In this document: positions 1-6,917 of the stretch, piece by piece
How positions within the stretch are numbered: the stretch's first letter is position 1
How the letters are laid out: each line of letters opens with the position of its first letter
Assembly (NCBI GenBank): GCA_959026535.1
Contig: CAUFMB010000049.1
Coordinates: 1 to 15,327, forward strand
Direction of reading: 5' to 3'
DNA from: an uncultured Collinsella sp.
Lineage (GTDB): Bacteria; Actinomycetota; Coriobacteriia; Coriobacteriales; Coriobacteriaceae
Length of the DNA: 15,327 nucleotides
The notes under the pieces: generated by a model
Told to the model about the DNA's origin: nothing
What the model saw: the letters and a program-made list of their open reading frames with translations, nothing else
Database searches by the model: none
Made by a program: the position numbers and the translations under genes

Positions 1-112
1 GGCGAGTTAGCCGGCAGGTCGGCATGTCAATCCTGGTCTAACAGAGCCTTTTTTAATCCCCGTCCCAGAAAAATCATTATGCATAGAAAGTCATAATTAT
101 CATTTCGTAAAC

Positions 113-125
113 ATTTCGATGAAAT
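113..125. promoter_or_regulatory. Inverted repeat upstream of carA, possible operator
   Basis: ATTTC-GAT-GAAAT is a perfect 5+3+5 inverted repeat at 113-125. It is preceded by a direct repeat of CATTTCG at 101-107 and 112-118, one helical turn apart. The stretch is AT-rich in an otherwise GC-rich region and lies about 90 bases before the carA start, so it could be an operator or an upstream promoter element. No protein is assigned. Confidence 0.25.
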
Positions 126-150
126 TAACGCCATGAGGCATACTTGCGGT

Positions 151-156
151 TACAAT
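151..156 (+). promoter_or_regulatory. Possible -10 element of the carAB promoter
   Basis: TACAAT is a good -10 hexamer. Transcription from about 163 would give a short leader that begins just before the PyrR-type hairpin at 178-208. No convincing -35 is seen: TTAACG at 125-130 is 20 bases away. The assignment is tentative and rests mainly on position. Confidence 0.3.
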
Positions 157-177
157 ACCGCGAGGCCTAACTACACA

Positions 178-208
178 CCTTTAAGCCGGTCCTGTGAGAC
201 CGGGAAGG
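178..208 (+). promoter_or_regulatory. Predicted PyrR-binding RNA hairpin controlling carA translation
   Basis: The upper stem CCGGTC (186-191) pairs with GACCGG (198-203) around a hexaloop CTGTGA (192-197), which fits the PyrR binding-loop consensus CNGNGA. The wider GGTCCTGTGAGACC fits the family consensus ARUCCNGNGAGGYU closely, and its differences are compensated by pairing. A purine-rich bulge (TAAG, 182-185) separates a lower stem, CCTT (178-181) with AAGG (205-208). AAGG is part of the carA Shine-Dalgarno GGAAGGAG, so the folded hairpin hides it. In known PyrR systems, uridine nucleotides make PyrR bind and stabilise this loop; in mycobacteria the effect is on translation. No terminator hairpin is visible, so translational repression is the likeliest mode. 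The pyrR gene is not in the window. Confidence 0.82.
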
Positions 209-214
209 AGAATT

Positions 215-1654
215 ATGGCGAACAACCATACCGCGGGCGCTGCCGCCCGCACCTTCGCGCCCAGCGAGCTTTGCCAGCGCATGCTGGCCAAAACCAGCAA
301 GGGCACCTGCGGTCCCTGCATCCTGTATCTTGAGGATGGGACCATTTTTTATGGACGTGCATGCGGCGCCGAGGGCACCGCGACCGGCGAAGTCTGCTTC
401 AACACCTCGCTCGAGGGCTACTTTGAGGTCATGACCGACCCGAGTTATGCCGGCCAAATCGTAACCATGACCTATCCGCAGATCGGCAACTACGGTATCG
501 ACGAGACCGACGTCCAGTCGGCCTTCCCCGGCGACGCCGTGCGCCCCGCGAGCGCTCCGGCTATGTGCGGCATGATCGTTCGCGACATGTGCGCCACGCC
601 TTCCAACTGGCGCTCGGCCGTCAGCGTGCCGGAGTACCTGCGCGCCCACGGCATCGTCGCTATCGAGGGTGTCGACACCCGCGCTCTGGTGCGCCATCTG
701 CGCGACAATGGTTCCAAGATGGGCATTATCTCGACCGAGATCTTCGACGTCGACGAGCTTGCCGAGCGTCTGGCCGCAGCGCCCACGCTGGTAGGCGAGA
801 ACCTGGTCAAGACCGTAAGCTGCCCCGCGCCTCACGAGTTTGTGGCCGTCGACCTACCTGCCACGCATGACTTTGCGCTTTCGGCTGCCGCTCCTGCCCG
901 TCACAAAGTGGTCGCCTACGACTGCGGTGTGAAGCGCGGCATTCTGGAGGGTCTGGTCCGCGCCGGCTGCGACCTTACTGTCGTGCCGTGGGATACGCCC
1001 GCGAGTGAGGTGCTCGACATGAATCCCGATGGCGTCTTTTTGTCCAACGGCCCTGGCGACCCCGACGCCGTGGTGGAGACCTACGAGCAAGTGCAGCAGC
1101 TGATCGGCAAGGTGCCGGTCTTTGGCATTTGCCTTGGTCACCAGATGATCAGCCTGGCCTGCGGCGCCCAGATGGAAAAGCTTAAGTTCGGTCACCGCGG
1201 TGGCAACCAGCCGGTCATGAACCTGGTAAGCCGTCGCGTGGAGATCACCGCGCAAAACCATGGCTTTGGCCTGCTGTTCCCCAGCTTGGGCAAGCTTGTC
1301 CCCGAGCTTTCCGGCGGCGAGACCGAGCATGCGGCCGATGGAGATCTGCGCATCTGGGTGCGCCGCGGAATCGCGCCGGTCGTGATGAACGAGCGCTTCG
1401 GCCGCATTCGCCTGACGCACGTGAACCTCAACGACGGCACCGCCGAGGGCATCCAGCTGCTCGATGCCCCGTGCTTCTCGGTCCAGTACCACCCCGAGGC
1501 CTCGCCTGGCCCCACCGATGCCCACTATCTCTTTACCGCCTTTACGCGACTCATGGACGGCGAGGAGAACTACCTGGACATCGACACCGCGAAGGACCGC
1601 CTTGCCGGCTGGAACTTTGCTGAGTCCGAGACCGCTGAGACCGAGGAGAACTAA
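215..1654 (+). CDS. carA: Carbamoyl-phosphate synthase small (glutaminase) subunit
   Basis: Hydrolyses glutamine and passes ammonia to CarB for carbamoyl phosphate, the precursor of pyrimidines and arginine. The 479-residue product has the CarA N-terminal domain (about 35-190) and a class I glutamine amidotransferase domain (about 230-450). The nucleophile Cys306 lies in GICLGHQ, and His426/Glu428 in YHPEASPG. E. coli CarA is 382 residues. The excess is an N-terminal extension of about 34 residues, roughly 35 extra residues between NHGF (348-351) and the conserved RLTH, and an acidic tail after residue 450. The ATG at 215 is chosen because GGAAGGAG lies four bases upstream. A GTG at 194 in the same frame sits inside the predicted PyrR hairpin loop and is unlikely. 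The stop is one base before the carB ATG, so the two genes are translationally coupled. Confidence 0.97.
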   Translation: MANNHTAGAAARTFAPSELCQRMLAKTSKGTCGPCILYLEDGTIFYGRACGAEGTATGEVCFNTSLEGYFEVMTDPSYAGQIVTMTYPQIGNYGIDETDVQSAFPGDAVRPASAPAMCGMIVRDMCATPSNWRSAVSVPEYLRAHGIVAIEGVDTRALVRHLRDNGSKMGIISTEIFDVDELAERLAAAPTLVGENLVKTVSCPAPHEFVAVDLPATHDFALSAAAPARHKVVAYDCGVKRGILEGLVRAGCDLTVVPWDTPASEVLDMNPDGVFLSNGPGDPDAVVETYEQVQQLIGKVPVFGICLGHQMISLACGAQMEKLKFGHRGGNQPVMNLVSRRVEITAQNHGFGLLFPSLGKLVPELSGGETEHAADGDLRIWVRRGIAPVVMNERFGRIRLTHVNLNDGTAEGIQLLDAPCFSVQYHPEASPGPTDAHYLFTAFTRLMDGEENYLDIDTAKDRLAGWNFAESETAETEEN

Positions 1655-1655
1655 C

Positions 1656-4600
1656 ATGCCGAAACGTACTGACATCAAGCGTATCCTCGTCATTGGTTCG
1701 GGCCCCATCGTCATTGGTCAGGCTTGCGAGTTCGATTACTCCGGCGCCCAGGCCTGCAAGGTGCTCAAGGAAGATGGCTTTGAGGTTATCCTGGTCAATT
1801 CCAACCCGGCGACCATCATGACCGACCCGGGCTTGGCCGACCGCACCTATGTCGAGCCCATCACTGCCGAGTTTATCGAGCGCGTGATCAAGAAAGAGCG
1901 CCCGGACGCGCTGCTGCCCACGCTGGGCGGCCAGACCGGTCTGAACGCCGCCGTCGAGCTGGCAAAGGACGGTACGCTCGACAAGTACGGCGTCGAGATG
2001 ATCGGCTGCGACCTGGCCGCTATCGAGCGCGGCGAGGACCGCAAGCTCTTTAACGAGGCCATGGCCGAGATTGGCCTGGAGGTCGCGCGCTCGGGCTATG
2101 CCTACAGCGTGGCCGACGCCGAGGCCATCGCCGAGCGCGTGGGCTATCCCTGCGTACTGCGCCCGAGCTTTACCCTCGGCGGCGCCGGCGGCGGCATCGC
2201 TCACACCCACGAGGAGCTCGTCTCCATCGTGAGCCAGGGCCTGGAGCTCTCGCCTGCCCACGAGGTGCTGGTCGAGGAGTCCATCGAGGGCTGGAAAGAG
2301 TATGAGATGGAGGTCATGCGTGACCACGCCGGCAACGGCATCATCGTGTGCTCCATCGAGAACCTTGACCCCATGGGCGTGCATACCGGCGACTCCATCA
2401 CCGTGGCGCCGGCGCAGACGCTCTCCGACCTTGAGTATCAGCGCATGCGCGTGGCCTCGCTCGCCATTCTGGAGAAGATCGGCGTCGAGACCGGTGGCTC
2501 CAACGTGCAGTTTGCCGTGAACCCCAACACCGGCCGCCTGATTGTCATCGAGATGAACCCGCGCGTGAGCCGCTCGTCCGCGCTGGCCTCCAAGGCCACG
2601 GGTTTCCCCATCGCCAAGGCCGCCGCTCGCCTGGCCGTGGGCTATACGCTCGACGAGATCGTCAACGACATCACCAAGGCTACGCCCGCCTGCTTTGAGC
2701 CCACAATCGACTACTGCGTCGTCAAGGTGCCGCGCTTTGCCTTCGAGAAGTTCAAGGGCACTGATCCTACGCTCACCACGCGCATGAAGGCCGTGGGCGA
2801 GATTATGGCGATCGGCCGCACCTTTGAGGAGGCCTTTGGCAAGGCCATGCGTTCGCTGGAGGACGGGCATCAGGGCATTTGTGCCGGTGGCAAGGAAGGT
2901 GCCGACAAACTGAGCGACGATGAGCTCGCTCAAGCCGTGGCAACCCCGACCGAGCACCGCATCTTCTTTGTGGTCGAGGCCCTGCGCCGTGGCTGGGACA
3001 TCGCTCGCATCCATGCCATCTGCGGTATCGATCCGTGGTACCTCAACCGTATCAACGACATGGTGCAGGTCCAGGAGAGCATCCGCGGCCTGCGTGTGGA
3101 GGATATCGACGCCGACGCGATGCGCCTGCTCAAGCAGTACGGCACAAGCGACGCCGAGATCGCCGCACTGACCGGCTCGGACGAGCGCTTTGTGCGCGCC
3201 TACCGCAAGGGCCTGGGCGTGGTTCCCAGCATGAAGACGGTCGATACCTGCGCTGCGGAGTTCTCGAGCGCCACGGAGTACCACTACAAGACGTACGAGA
3301 ACATCTACCGCACGAGCCCGGATGCCAAGAAGTGCGTGGCTCCCGACGAGACCACGCCGACGGACAAGCCCAAGGCGATGATTCTGGGCGCCGGCCCCAA
3401 CCGCATTGGCCAGGGTATCGAGTTCGATTACTGCTGCGTGCACGCGAGCTACGCGCTGGCGGCCCGCGGCTTCGAGACCATCATGGTCAACTGCAATCCC
3501 GAGACCGTCTCGACCGACTACGACACGTCCGACCGCCTGTACTTTGAGCCGCTCACCTACGAGGACGTCATGGATGTCATCGATGTTGAGCGACCCGACG
3601 GCGTCGTGGTGACGCTCGGCGGCCAGACTCCGCTTAAGCTGGCGCGCATGCTCGAGGAAAGCGGCGTGAACATCATGGGCACCAAGCCCGATGCCATCGA
3701 CTTTGCCGAGGACCGCGAGCGCTTTGCCGCCCTGCTCGACAAGCTGGGCATTATGTATCCGCCGGCGGGCCAGGCAACCTCGTTTGAGGAGGCCGAGGCC
3801 GTGGCCGCGCATATTGGCTACCCGCTGCTGGTGCGTCCGAGCTACGTGCTGGGCGGCCGCGGCATGATGATCGCCTACGATGCCGAGCATCTGCGCGATT
3901 ACATGGCCGAGGCTGCGCGCATTAGCCCCGACTACCCGGTGTATCTGGATCGCTTCTTGGAGGGTGCGATCGAGTCCGATGTCGACGCCCTGTGCGATGG
4001 CGAAGAGGTCTACATCGGCGGCATTCTGGAGCATATCGAGGAGGCCGGCATTCACTCCGGCGACTCTGCGACCTGCATTCCGCCGTTCAGCTTTAGCGAG
4101 AGCCTGCAGGCAAAGCTTCGCGAGACCACGCGCCGCATCGCGATGGCGCTGGGCGTACGCGGCCTGGTCAACGTGCAGTACGCCATCAAGGGCGAGACCG
4201 TTTACGTGATCGAGGCCAACCCGCGTGCCAGCCGCACCGTGCCGTTTATCTCCAAGGCCACCGGCGTGCCGCTGGCCAAGTGCGCGGCGCGTATCATGGC
4301 GGGCGATTCCATCGCGAGCCTGGGCCTGCCGAGCGACGAGCGTCAGCTGGACTGGTTCTGCATGAAGGAAGCCGTTATGCCCTGGGGCCGTTTCCCGGGA
4401 GCCGACGTTATCCTGGGACCCGAGATGAAGTCGACGGGCGAGGTCATGGGTATCGCCAAGAGCTATCCCGAGGCATACGCCAAGACGCAGCTGGCGATCG
4501 ATTACAAGCTGCCCGACCCGAGCGCCGGCAAGGTGTTCATTAGCGTGTGCGACCGCGACAAGCGTCATATCCTTTCGGTTGCGCGTATCCTTCGCTACCT

Positions 4601-4970
4601 GGGCTTTGATATCTGCTCCACCGAGGGTACGGCGCGCGTGCTGCGTGGCGGCAACGTGACGTGCGAGGTCGTGGAGAAGATTAGCGGCCCGCACGACGGC
4701 GAGCGCCCCAACATCGGCGACCTCATCGCCGATAGCAAGATCGCGGTAATCATCAACACGCCGTACGGCCCGGGTTCGCGTGGCGACGGCTATCTGTTGC
4801 GTACCGAGGCAGTGCGCCGCGGCGTGACCTGCGTGACGGCGATGTCCGCGGCCAACACATACGTGAGTGCCATCGAGGCCGTGCGCGAGGACCAGCAGGG
4901 TCACGGCAGCGCCAACGACATGGGCATGGACGTCATCGCCCTGCAGGACCTGCCGCAGCACACGGTGTAG
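1656..4970 (+). CDS. carB: Carbamoyl-phosphate synthase large subunit
   Basis: Makes carbamoyl phosphate from bicarbonate, two ATP and ammonia supplied by CarA. The 1104-residue product (E. coli 1073) shows the duplicated architecture: a first ATP-grasp half starting RILVIGSGPIVIGQACEFDY, a central oligomerisation region (about 410-570), a second half starting near 574 with GAGPNRIGQGIEFDY, and a C-terminal MGS-like allosteric domain from about 959. ATP-site signatures such as RPSFTLGGAGGG and RPSYVLGGRGMM, and the metal-site EMNPRVSRSSALASKATG and EANPRASRTVPFISKATG motifs, are intact. The start follows the carA stop by one base, with GAGGAG at 1643-1648 as ribosome site. It is presumably repressed with carA through the leader hairpin. 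No frameshift or missing domain is seen. Confidence 0.98.
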   Translation: MPKRTDIKRILVIGSGPIVIGQACEFDYSGAQACKVLKEDGFEVILVNSNPATIMTDPGLADRTYVEPITAEFIERVIKKERPDALLPTLGGQTGLNAAVELAKDGTLDKYGVEMIGCDLAAIERGEDRKLFNEAMAEIGLEVARSGYAYSVADAEAIAERVGYPCVLRPSFTLGGAGGGIAHTHEELVSIVSQGLELSPAHEVLVEESIEGWKEYEMEVMRDHAGNGIIVCSIENLDPMGVHTGDSITVAPAQTLSDLEYQRMRVASLAILEKIGVETGGSNVQFAVNPNTGRLIVIEMNPRVSRSSALASKATGFPIAKAAARLAVGYTLDEIVNDITKATPACFEPTIDYCVVKVPRFAFEKFKGTDPTLTTRMKAVGEIMAIGRTFEEAFGKAMRSLEDGHQGICAGGKEGADKLSDDELAQAVATPTEHRIFFVVEALRRGWDIARIHAICGIDPWYLNRINDMVQVQESIRGLRVEDIDADAMRLLKQYGTSDAEIAALTGSDERFVRAYRKGLGVVPSMKTVDTCAAEFSSATEYHYKTYENIYRTSPDAKKCVAPDETTPTDKPKAMILGAGPNRIGQGIEFDYCCVHASYALAARGFETIMVNCNPETVSTDYDTSDRLYFEPLTYEDVMDVIDVERPDGVVVTLGGQTPLKLARMLEESGVNIMGTKPDAIDFAEDRERFAALLDKLGIMYPPAGQATSFEEAEAVAAHIGYPLLVRPSYVLGGRGMMIAYDAEHLRDYMAEAARISPDYPVYLDRFLEGAIESDVDALCDGEEVYIGGILEHIEEAGIHSGDSATCIPPFSFSESLQAKLRETTRRIAMALGVRGLVNVQYAIKGETVYVIEANPRASRTVPFISKATGVPLAKCAARIMAGDSIASLGLPSDERQLDWFCMKEAVMPWGRFPGADVILGPEMKSTGEVMGIAKSYPEAYAKTQLAIDYKLPDPSAGKVFISVCDRDKRHILSVARILRYLGFDICSTEGTARVLRGGNVTCEVVEKISGPHDGERPNIGDLIADSKIAVIINTPYGPGSRGDGYLLRTEAVRRGVTCVTAMSAANTYVSAIEAVREDQQGHGSANDMGMDVIALQDLPQHTV

Positions 4971-4982
4971 TGTGACCTGTCC

Positions 4983-5073
4983 GGCCGGGGCGGGAGGGGC
5001 CGAGATTTCCCCCTTTCGCTCCGGCTGCAAGCAGAGTCGCTCAGGAGGAAACTCGGCCCCTCCCGCCCCGGCC
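4983..5073. repeat. Long palindromic element, copy 1 (conserved core on minus strand)
   Basis: A perfect 22-bp inverted repeat (4983-5004 with 5052-5073) encloses 47 bases. The stem continues inward as TTTCC/GGAAA-type pairs to about 5014/5043. Read on the minus strand, the loop contains TGAGCGACT, then a mini-hairpin CTGC-TT-GCAG, then GGAGCGAA. The same core occurs on the plus strand in copy 2 at 5225-5329, although the stems differ in sequence. No T-tract follows on either strand, so it is not a typical terminator. GTGAC occurs just outside each end (4972-4976 and 5078-5082). It could be a mobile or REP-like element or a structured RNA; no function is claimed. Confidence 0.8.
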
Positions 5074-5127
5074 TGCGGTGACTTGGCTGCACCGTGTACT
5101 GCCGAAGGGGCTTTGCGCGATGACTAG

Positions 5128-5198
5128 GGCTGAATAAAAAAGTGAGTGTGGGATCCGCCGTTCATTCGAACGGCGGATCCCACGTTAATATTTCAGCC
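5128..5198. terminator. Nested hairpin between the two long palindromes, possible terminator
   Basis: A perfect 16-bp stem (5148-5163 with 5168-5183) with tetraloop ATTC is nested in a second inverted repeat, GGCTGAA (5128-5134) with TTCAGCC (5192-5198). On the plus strand the stem is followed by GTTAATATTT, a weak T-rich run. On the minus strand it is followed, after a few bases, by TTTTTT. It may terminate the carAB transcript, but lacks a clean plus-strand U-tract and could be another repeat. Confidence 0.5.
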
Positions 5199-5224
5199 AA
5201 CGTACGTCATGGCAATTCCCGGTA

Positions 5225-5329
5225 GGTCCCCGGGTGCCCCGCGGCGGGCTGGGTTTATTGTCTGAGCGACTTTGCGAAGCAAGGGGAGCGAAGATAAAAA
5301 CCCAGCCCGCCGCGGGGCACCCGGGGACC
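5225..5329. repeat. Long palindromic element, copy 2 (conserved core on plus strand)
   Basis: A perfect 32-bp inverted repeat (5225-5256 with 5298-5329) encloses 41 bases. The interior runs TGAGCGACT (5263-5271), a TTGC-GAA-GCAA mini-hairpin (5272-5282) and GGAGCGAA (5285-5292). This core matches the minus strand of copy 1, while the stem sequence is unrelated. The apex contains GCGAAGC, which as DNA is known to form an exceptionally stable mini-hairpin. No U-tract follows. The element ends about 85 bases before the purE start and would be transcribed only if transcription continues from carB. Confidence 0.82.
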
Positions 5330-5346
5330 GCAGGGACGGGAGCAGC

Positions 5347-5364
5347 TATACTACTCTCAGTAGT
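5347..5364 (+). promoter_or_regulatory. Possible purE -10 element overlapping a small palindrome
   Basis: TATACT (5347-5352) resembles a -10 hexamer about 65 bases upstream of purE. It overlaps the inverted repeat ACTACT-CTC-AGTAGT (5350-5364), which could act as an operator. No recognisable -35 is present at the right spacing, since that position falls in the GC-rich arm of palindrome copy 2. Tentative. Confidence 0.3.
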
Positions 5365-5415
5365 TAAGGGTCGCGGATCCGCCGCGTCGCCGCTCTCAAC
5401 AGGAGGTCTTTGTTT

Positions 5416-5880
5416 ATGGCAGATCAAAAGCCGGTCGTCGGGATCATCATGGGTTCCAAGTCCGATCTGGGCGTTATGGAAGGCTGCACCGCCGAGCTCG
5501 AGGCGCTTGGTGTGCCCTATGAGCTCGTCATTGCGAGCGCACACCGCACGCCGGCGAAGGTCCACGAGTGGGCCTCGACTGCCGCCGATCGCGGTATCAA
5601 AGTGATTATCGCCGCCGCCGGCAAGGCTGCTCACCTGGGCGGTGTCGTGGCTGCGTTTACGCCGCTGCCGGTCATCGGCGTGCCTATGAAGACGAGTGAC
5701 CTGGGCGGTATGGATTCGCTGCTGTCGATGGTGCAGATGCCTTCGGGCGTGCCCGTGGCCTGCGTTGCCATCAACGGCGCCAAGAACGCCGCCATCTACG
5801 CCACGCAGATTCTAGGCGCTTGCGGCCCCGAGTACCGCAAGGTTATCGAGAAGATGAAGCAGGAGATGGCCGACGCCTAG
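5416..5880 (+). CDS. purE: N5-carboxyaminoimidazole ribonucleotide mutase, class I PurE
   Basis: Converts N5-CAIR to CAIR in de novo purine synthesis. The 154-residue product has the usual class I length and motifs: GSKSD (13-17), SAHRTP (41-46) with the catalytic His43, AGKAAHLGG (68-76) and GMDSLLSMVQMPSGVPV (98-114). The start is the ATG at 5416, nine bases after a perfect AGGAGG at 5401-5406. An in-frame TTG at 5410 is too close to that site. Class I enzymes normally work with PurK, which is not in the window. It is separated from carB by the hairpin cluster and probably has its own promoter. The sortase gene follows after 35 bases. Confidence 0.97.
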   Translation: MADQKPVVGIIMGSKSDLGVMEGCTAELEALGVPYELVIASAHRTPAKVHEWASTAADRGIKVIIAAAGKAAHLGGVVAAFTPLPVIGVPMKTSDLGGMDSLLSMVQMPSGVPVACVAINGAKNAAIYATQILGACGPEYRKVIEKMKQEMADA

Positions 5881-5915
5881 GCGTTCCGCCGTTTCACCGC
5901 AGTATAAGGAGAGCC

Positions 5916-6914
5916 ATGTCTGACTATCAGGGAAAACGATTCAAGGCTTCTCAGATTCCCGATCCGTCGAAGCCGGGTGCTGCCCATGCGGCACAGCAGG
6001 GTCGGACATCCTCTCCTCAGCAGCCGCGCGCGCCGCGCCCCGTGATGCCGGCGACGCATCGTCGACAGGACGCGCCAGCCGCATATCGACCTTCATCTTA
6101 TAGCAACGCTAAGAAGCCGCCCCGGTCTTCATCGCATGCCGCGCCGTCGGATTACACCGAGCCGCCGCGCAAAAAGCGCCGCTCCATTATTCCCATTCTG
6201 CTCATCATCATCGGCATCGGCCTGATTGTCGCCGCCGCCGCTATCTTTATCAATGCTCAGATTGGCTATAAACAGGCAAGCGATTCGTACCAGAAAATCG
6301 AGAAGCAATATGTAAGCGATAAGGACGCCAGCGGCGTGCCGATTATCGACTTCGATGCACTTGCCCAGACAAATCCCGAGGTTGTGGGTTGGATTTACGC
6401 GCCGGGAACCAACATCAACTATCCCGTGGTGCAGACCAACAACAACTCCAAATACCTCAACACGCTGTTCGACGGTACGGCCAATGCATCCGGGGCCATT
6501 TTCCTGGATAGCAATGACACCGCGCCGGGCATGGTGGATCAGCAGACCACGATCTACGGCCACCACATGAATGACGGGTCGATGTTCAACGTGATTTCGG
6601 ACACCACTGATCAGGCAACGTTCGATAGCATCGAGTTCGTGTATTACATCACACGGGATGCTACGTATAAACTGCGACCACTGGCGACCAAAGTTGTCGA
6701 GGACACGTATGCCAAGGCGCGCACGACCAATTTTGAGGGCGACGACGGGCTCAAGAACTACCTGTCCGAGATGCTCGACGGTGCCTCTGCCGTGGCGAGC
6801 GATGCCATCGATCGTGCCGCTTCGGCAACCAAGGTCGTAACGCTTGTGACCTGTCGTTCGTTATCGCTGAGCAACACACGTGCCGTCATGGTGCTCACGC
6901 CGGTCGAGGAATAG
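5916..6914 (+). CDS. Class B sortase
   Basis: A membrane-anchored transpeptidase that joins surface proteins to peptidoglycan or builds pili. The 332-residue product has a long basic, proline-rich N-terminal segment (1-88, ending PPRKKRR), one membrane helix (about 90-113) and an extracellular sortase domain. The active-site residues are visible: His216 in YGHHM, Cys313 in TLVTC and Arg322 in SNTRAVMV. The VVGWIYAPGTNINYPVVQ segment (157-173) is typical of class B. The ATG at 5916 is preceded by AAGGAGAG; an upstream in-frame extension would overlap purE and is rejected. No substrate with a sorting signal and no pilin gene is in the window, so the substrate is unknown. The N-terminal tail is longer than in most SrtB proteins. 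Confidence 0.9.
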   Translation: MSDYQGKRFKASQIPDPSKPGAAHAAQQGRTSSPQQPRAPRPVMPATHRRQDAPAAYRPSSYSNAKKPPRSSSHAAPSDYTEPPRKKRRSIIPILLIIIGIGLIVAAAAIFINAQIGYKQASDSYQKIEKQYVSDKDASGVPIIDFDALAQTNPEVVGWIYAPGTNINYPVVQTNNNSKYLNTLFDGTANASGAIFLDSNDTAPGMVDQQTTIYGHHMNDGSMFNVISDTTDQATFDSIEFVYYITRDATYKLRPLATKVVEDTYAKARTTNFEGDDGLKNYLSEMLDGASAVASDAIDRAASATKVVTLVTCRSLSLSNTRAVMVLTPVEE

Positions 6915-6917
6915 ATT

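Noticed and set aside
1..39. End of an upstream gene at the left edge (frame ending TAA at 37-39)
   Set aside because: Only about a dozen codons are available and the residues match nothing recognisable, so it cannot be supported.
194..214. GTG at 194 as an alternative carA start
   Set aside because: It lies inside the predicted PyrR hairpin loop and lacks a ribosome site, whereas the ATG at 215 follows GGAAGGAG.
1551..5030. An 1159-codon open frame on the minus strand opposite carB
   Set aside because: It mirrors carB exactly, has low-complexity composition rich in His, Ala and Arg, and resembles no protein. High-GC genes commonly leave the antisense frame open.
5225..5329. Integron attC site or CRISPR-like repeat as an explanation for the long palindromes
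   Set aside because: No attC consensus (RYYYAAC/GTTRRRY) or integrase is present, and the two copies are not regularly spaced direct repeats.
5820..5915. Extension of the sortase frame into the end of purE
   Set aside because: The extra 32 codons overlap purE out of frame, and AAGGAGAG stands directly before the ATG at 5916.
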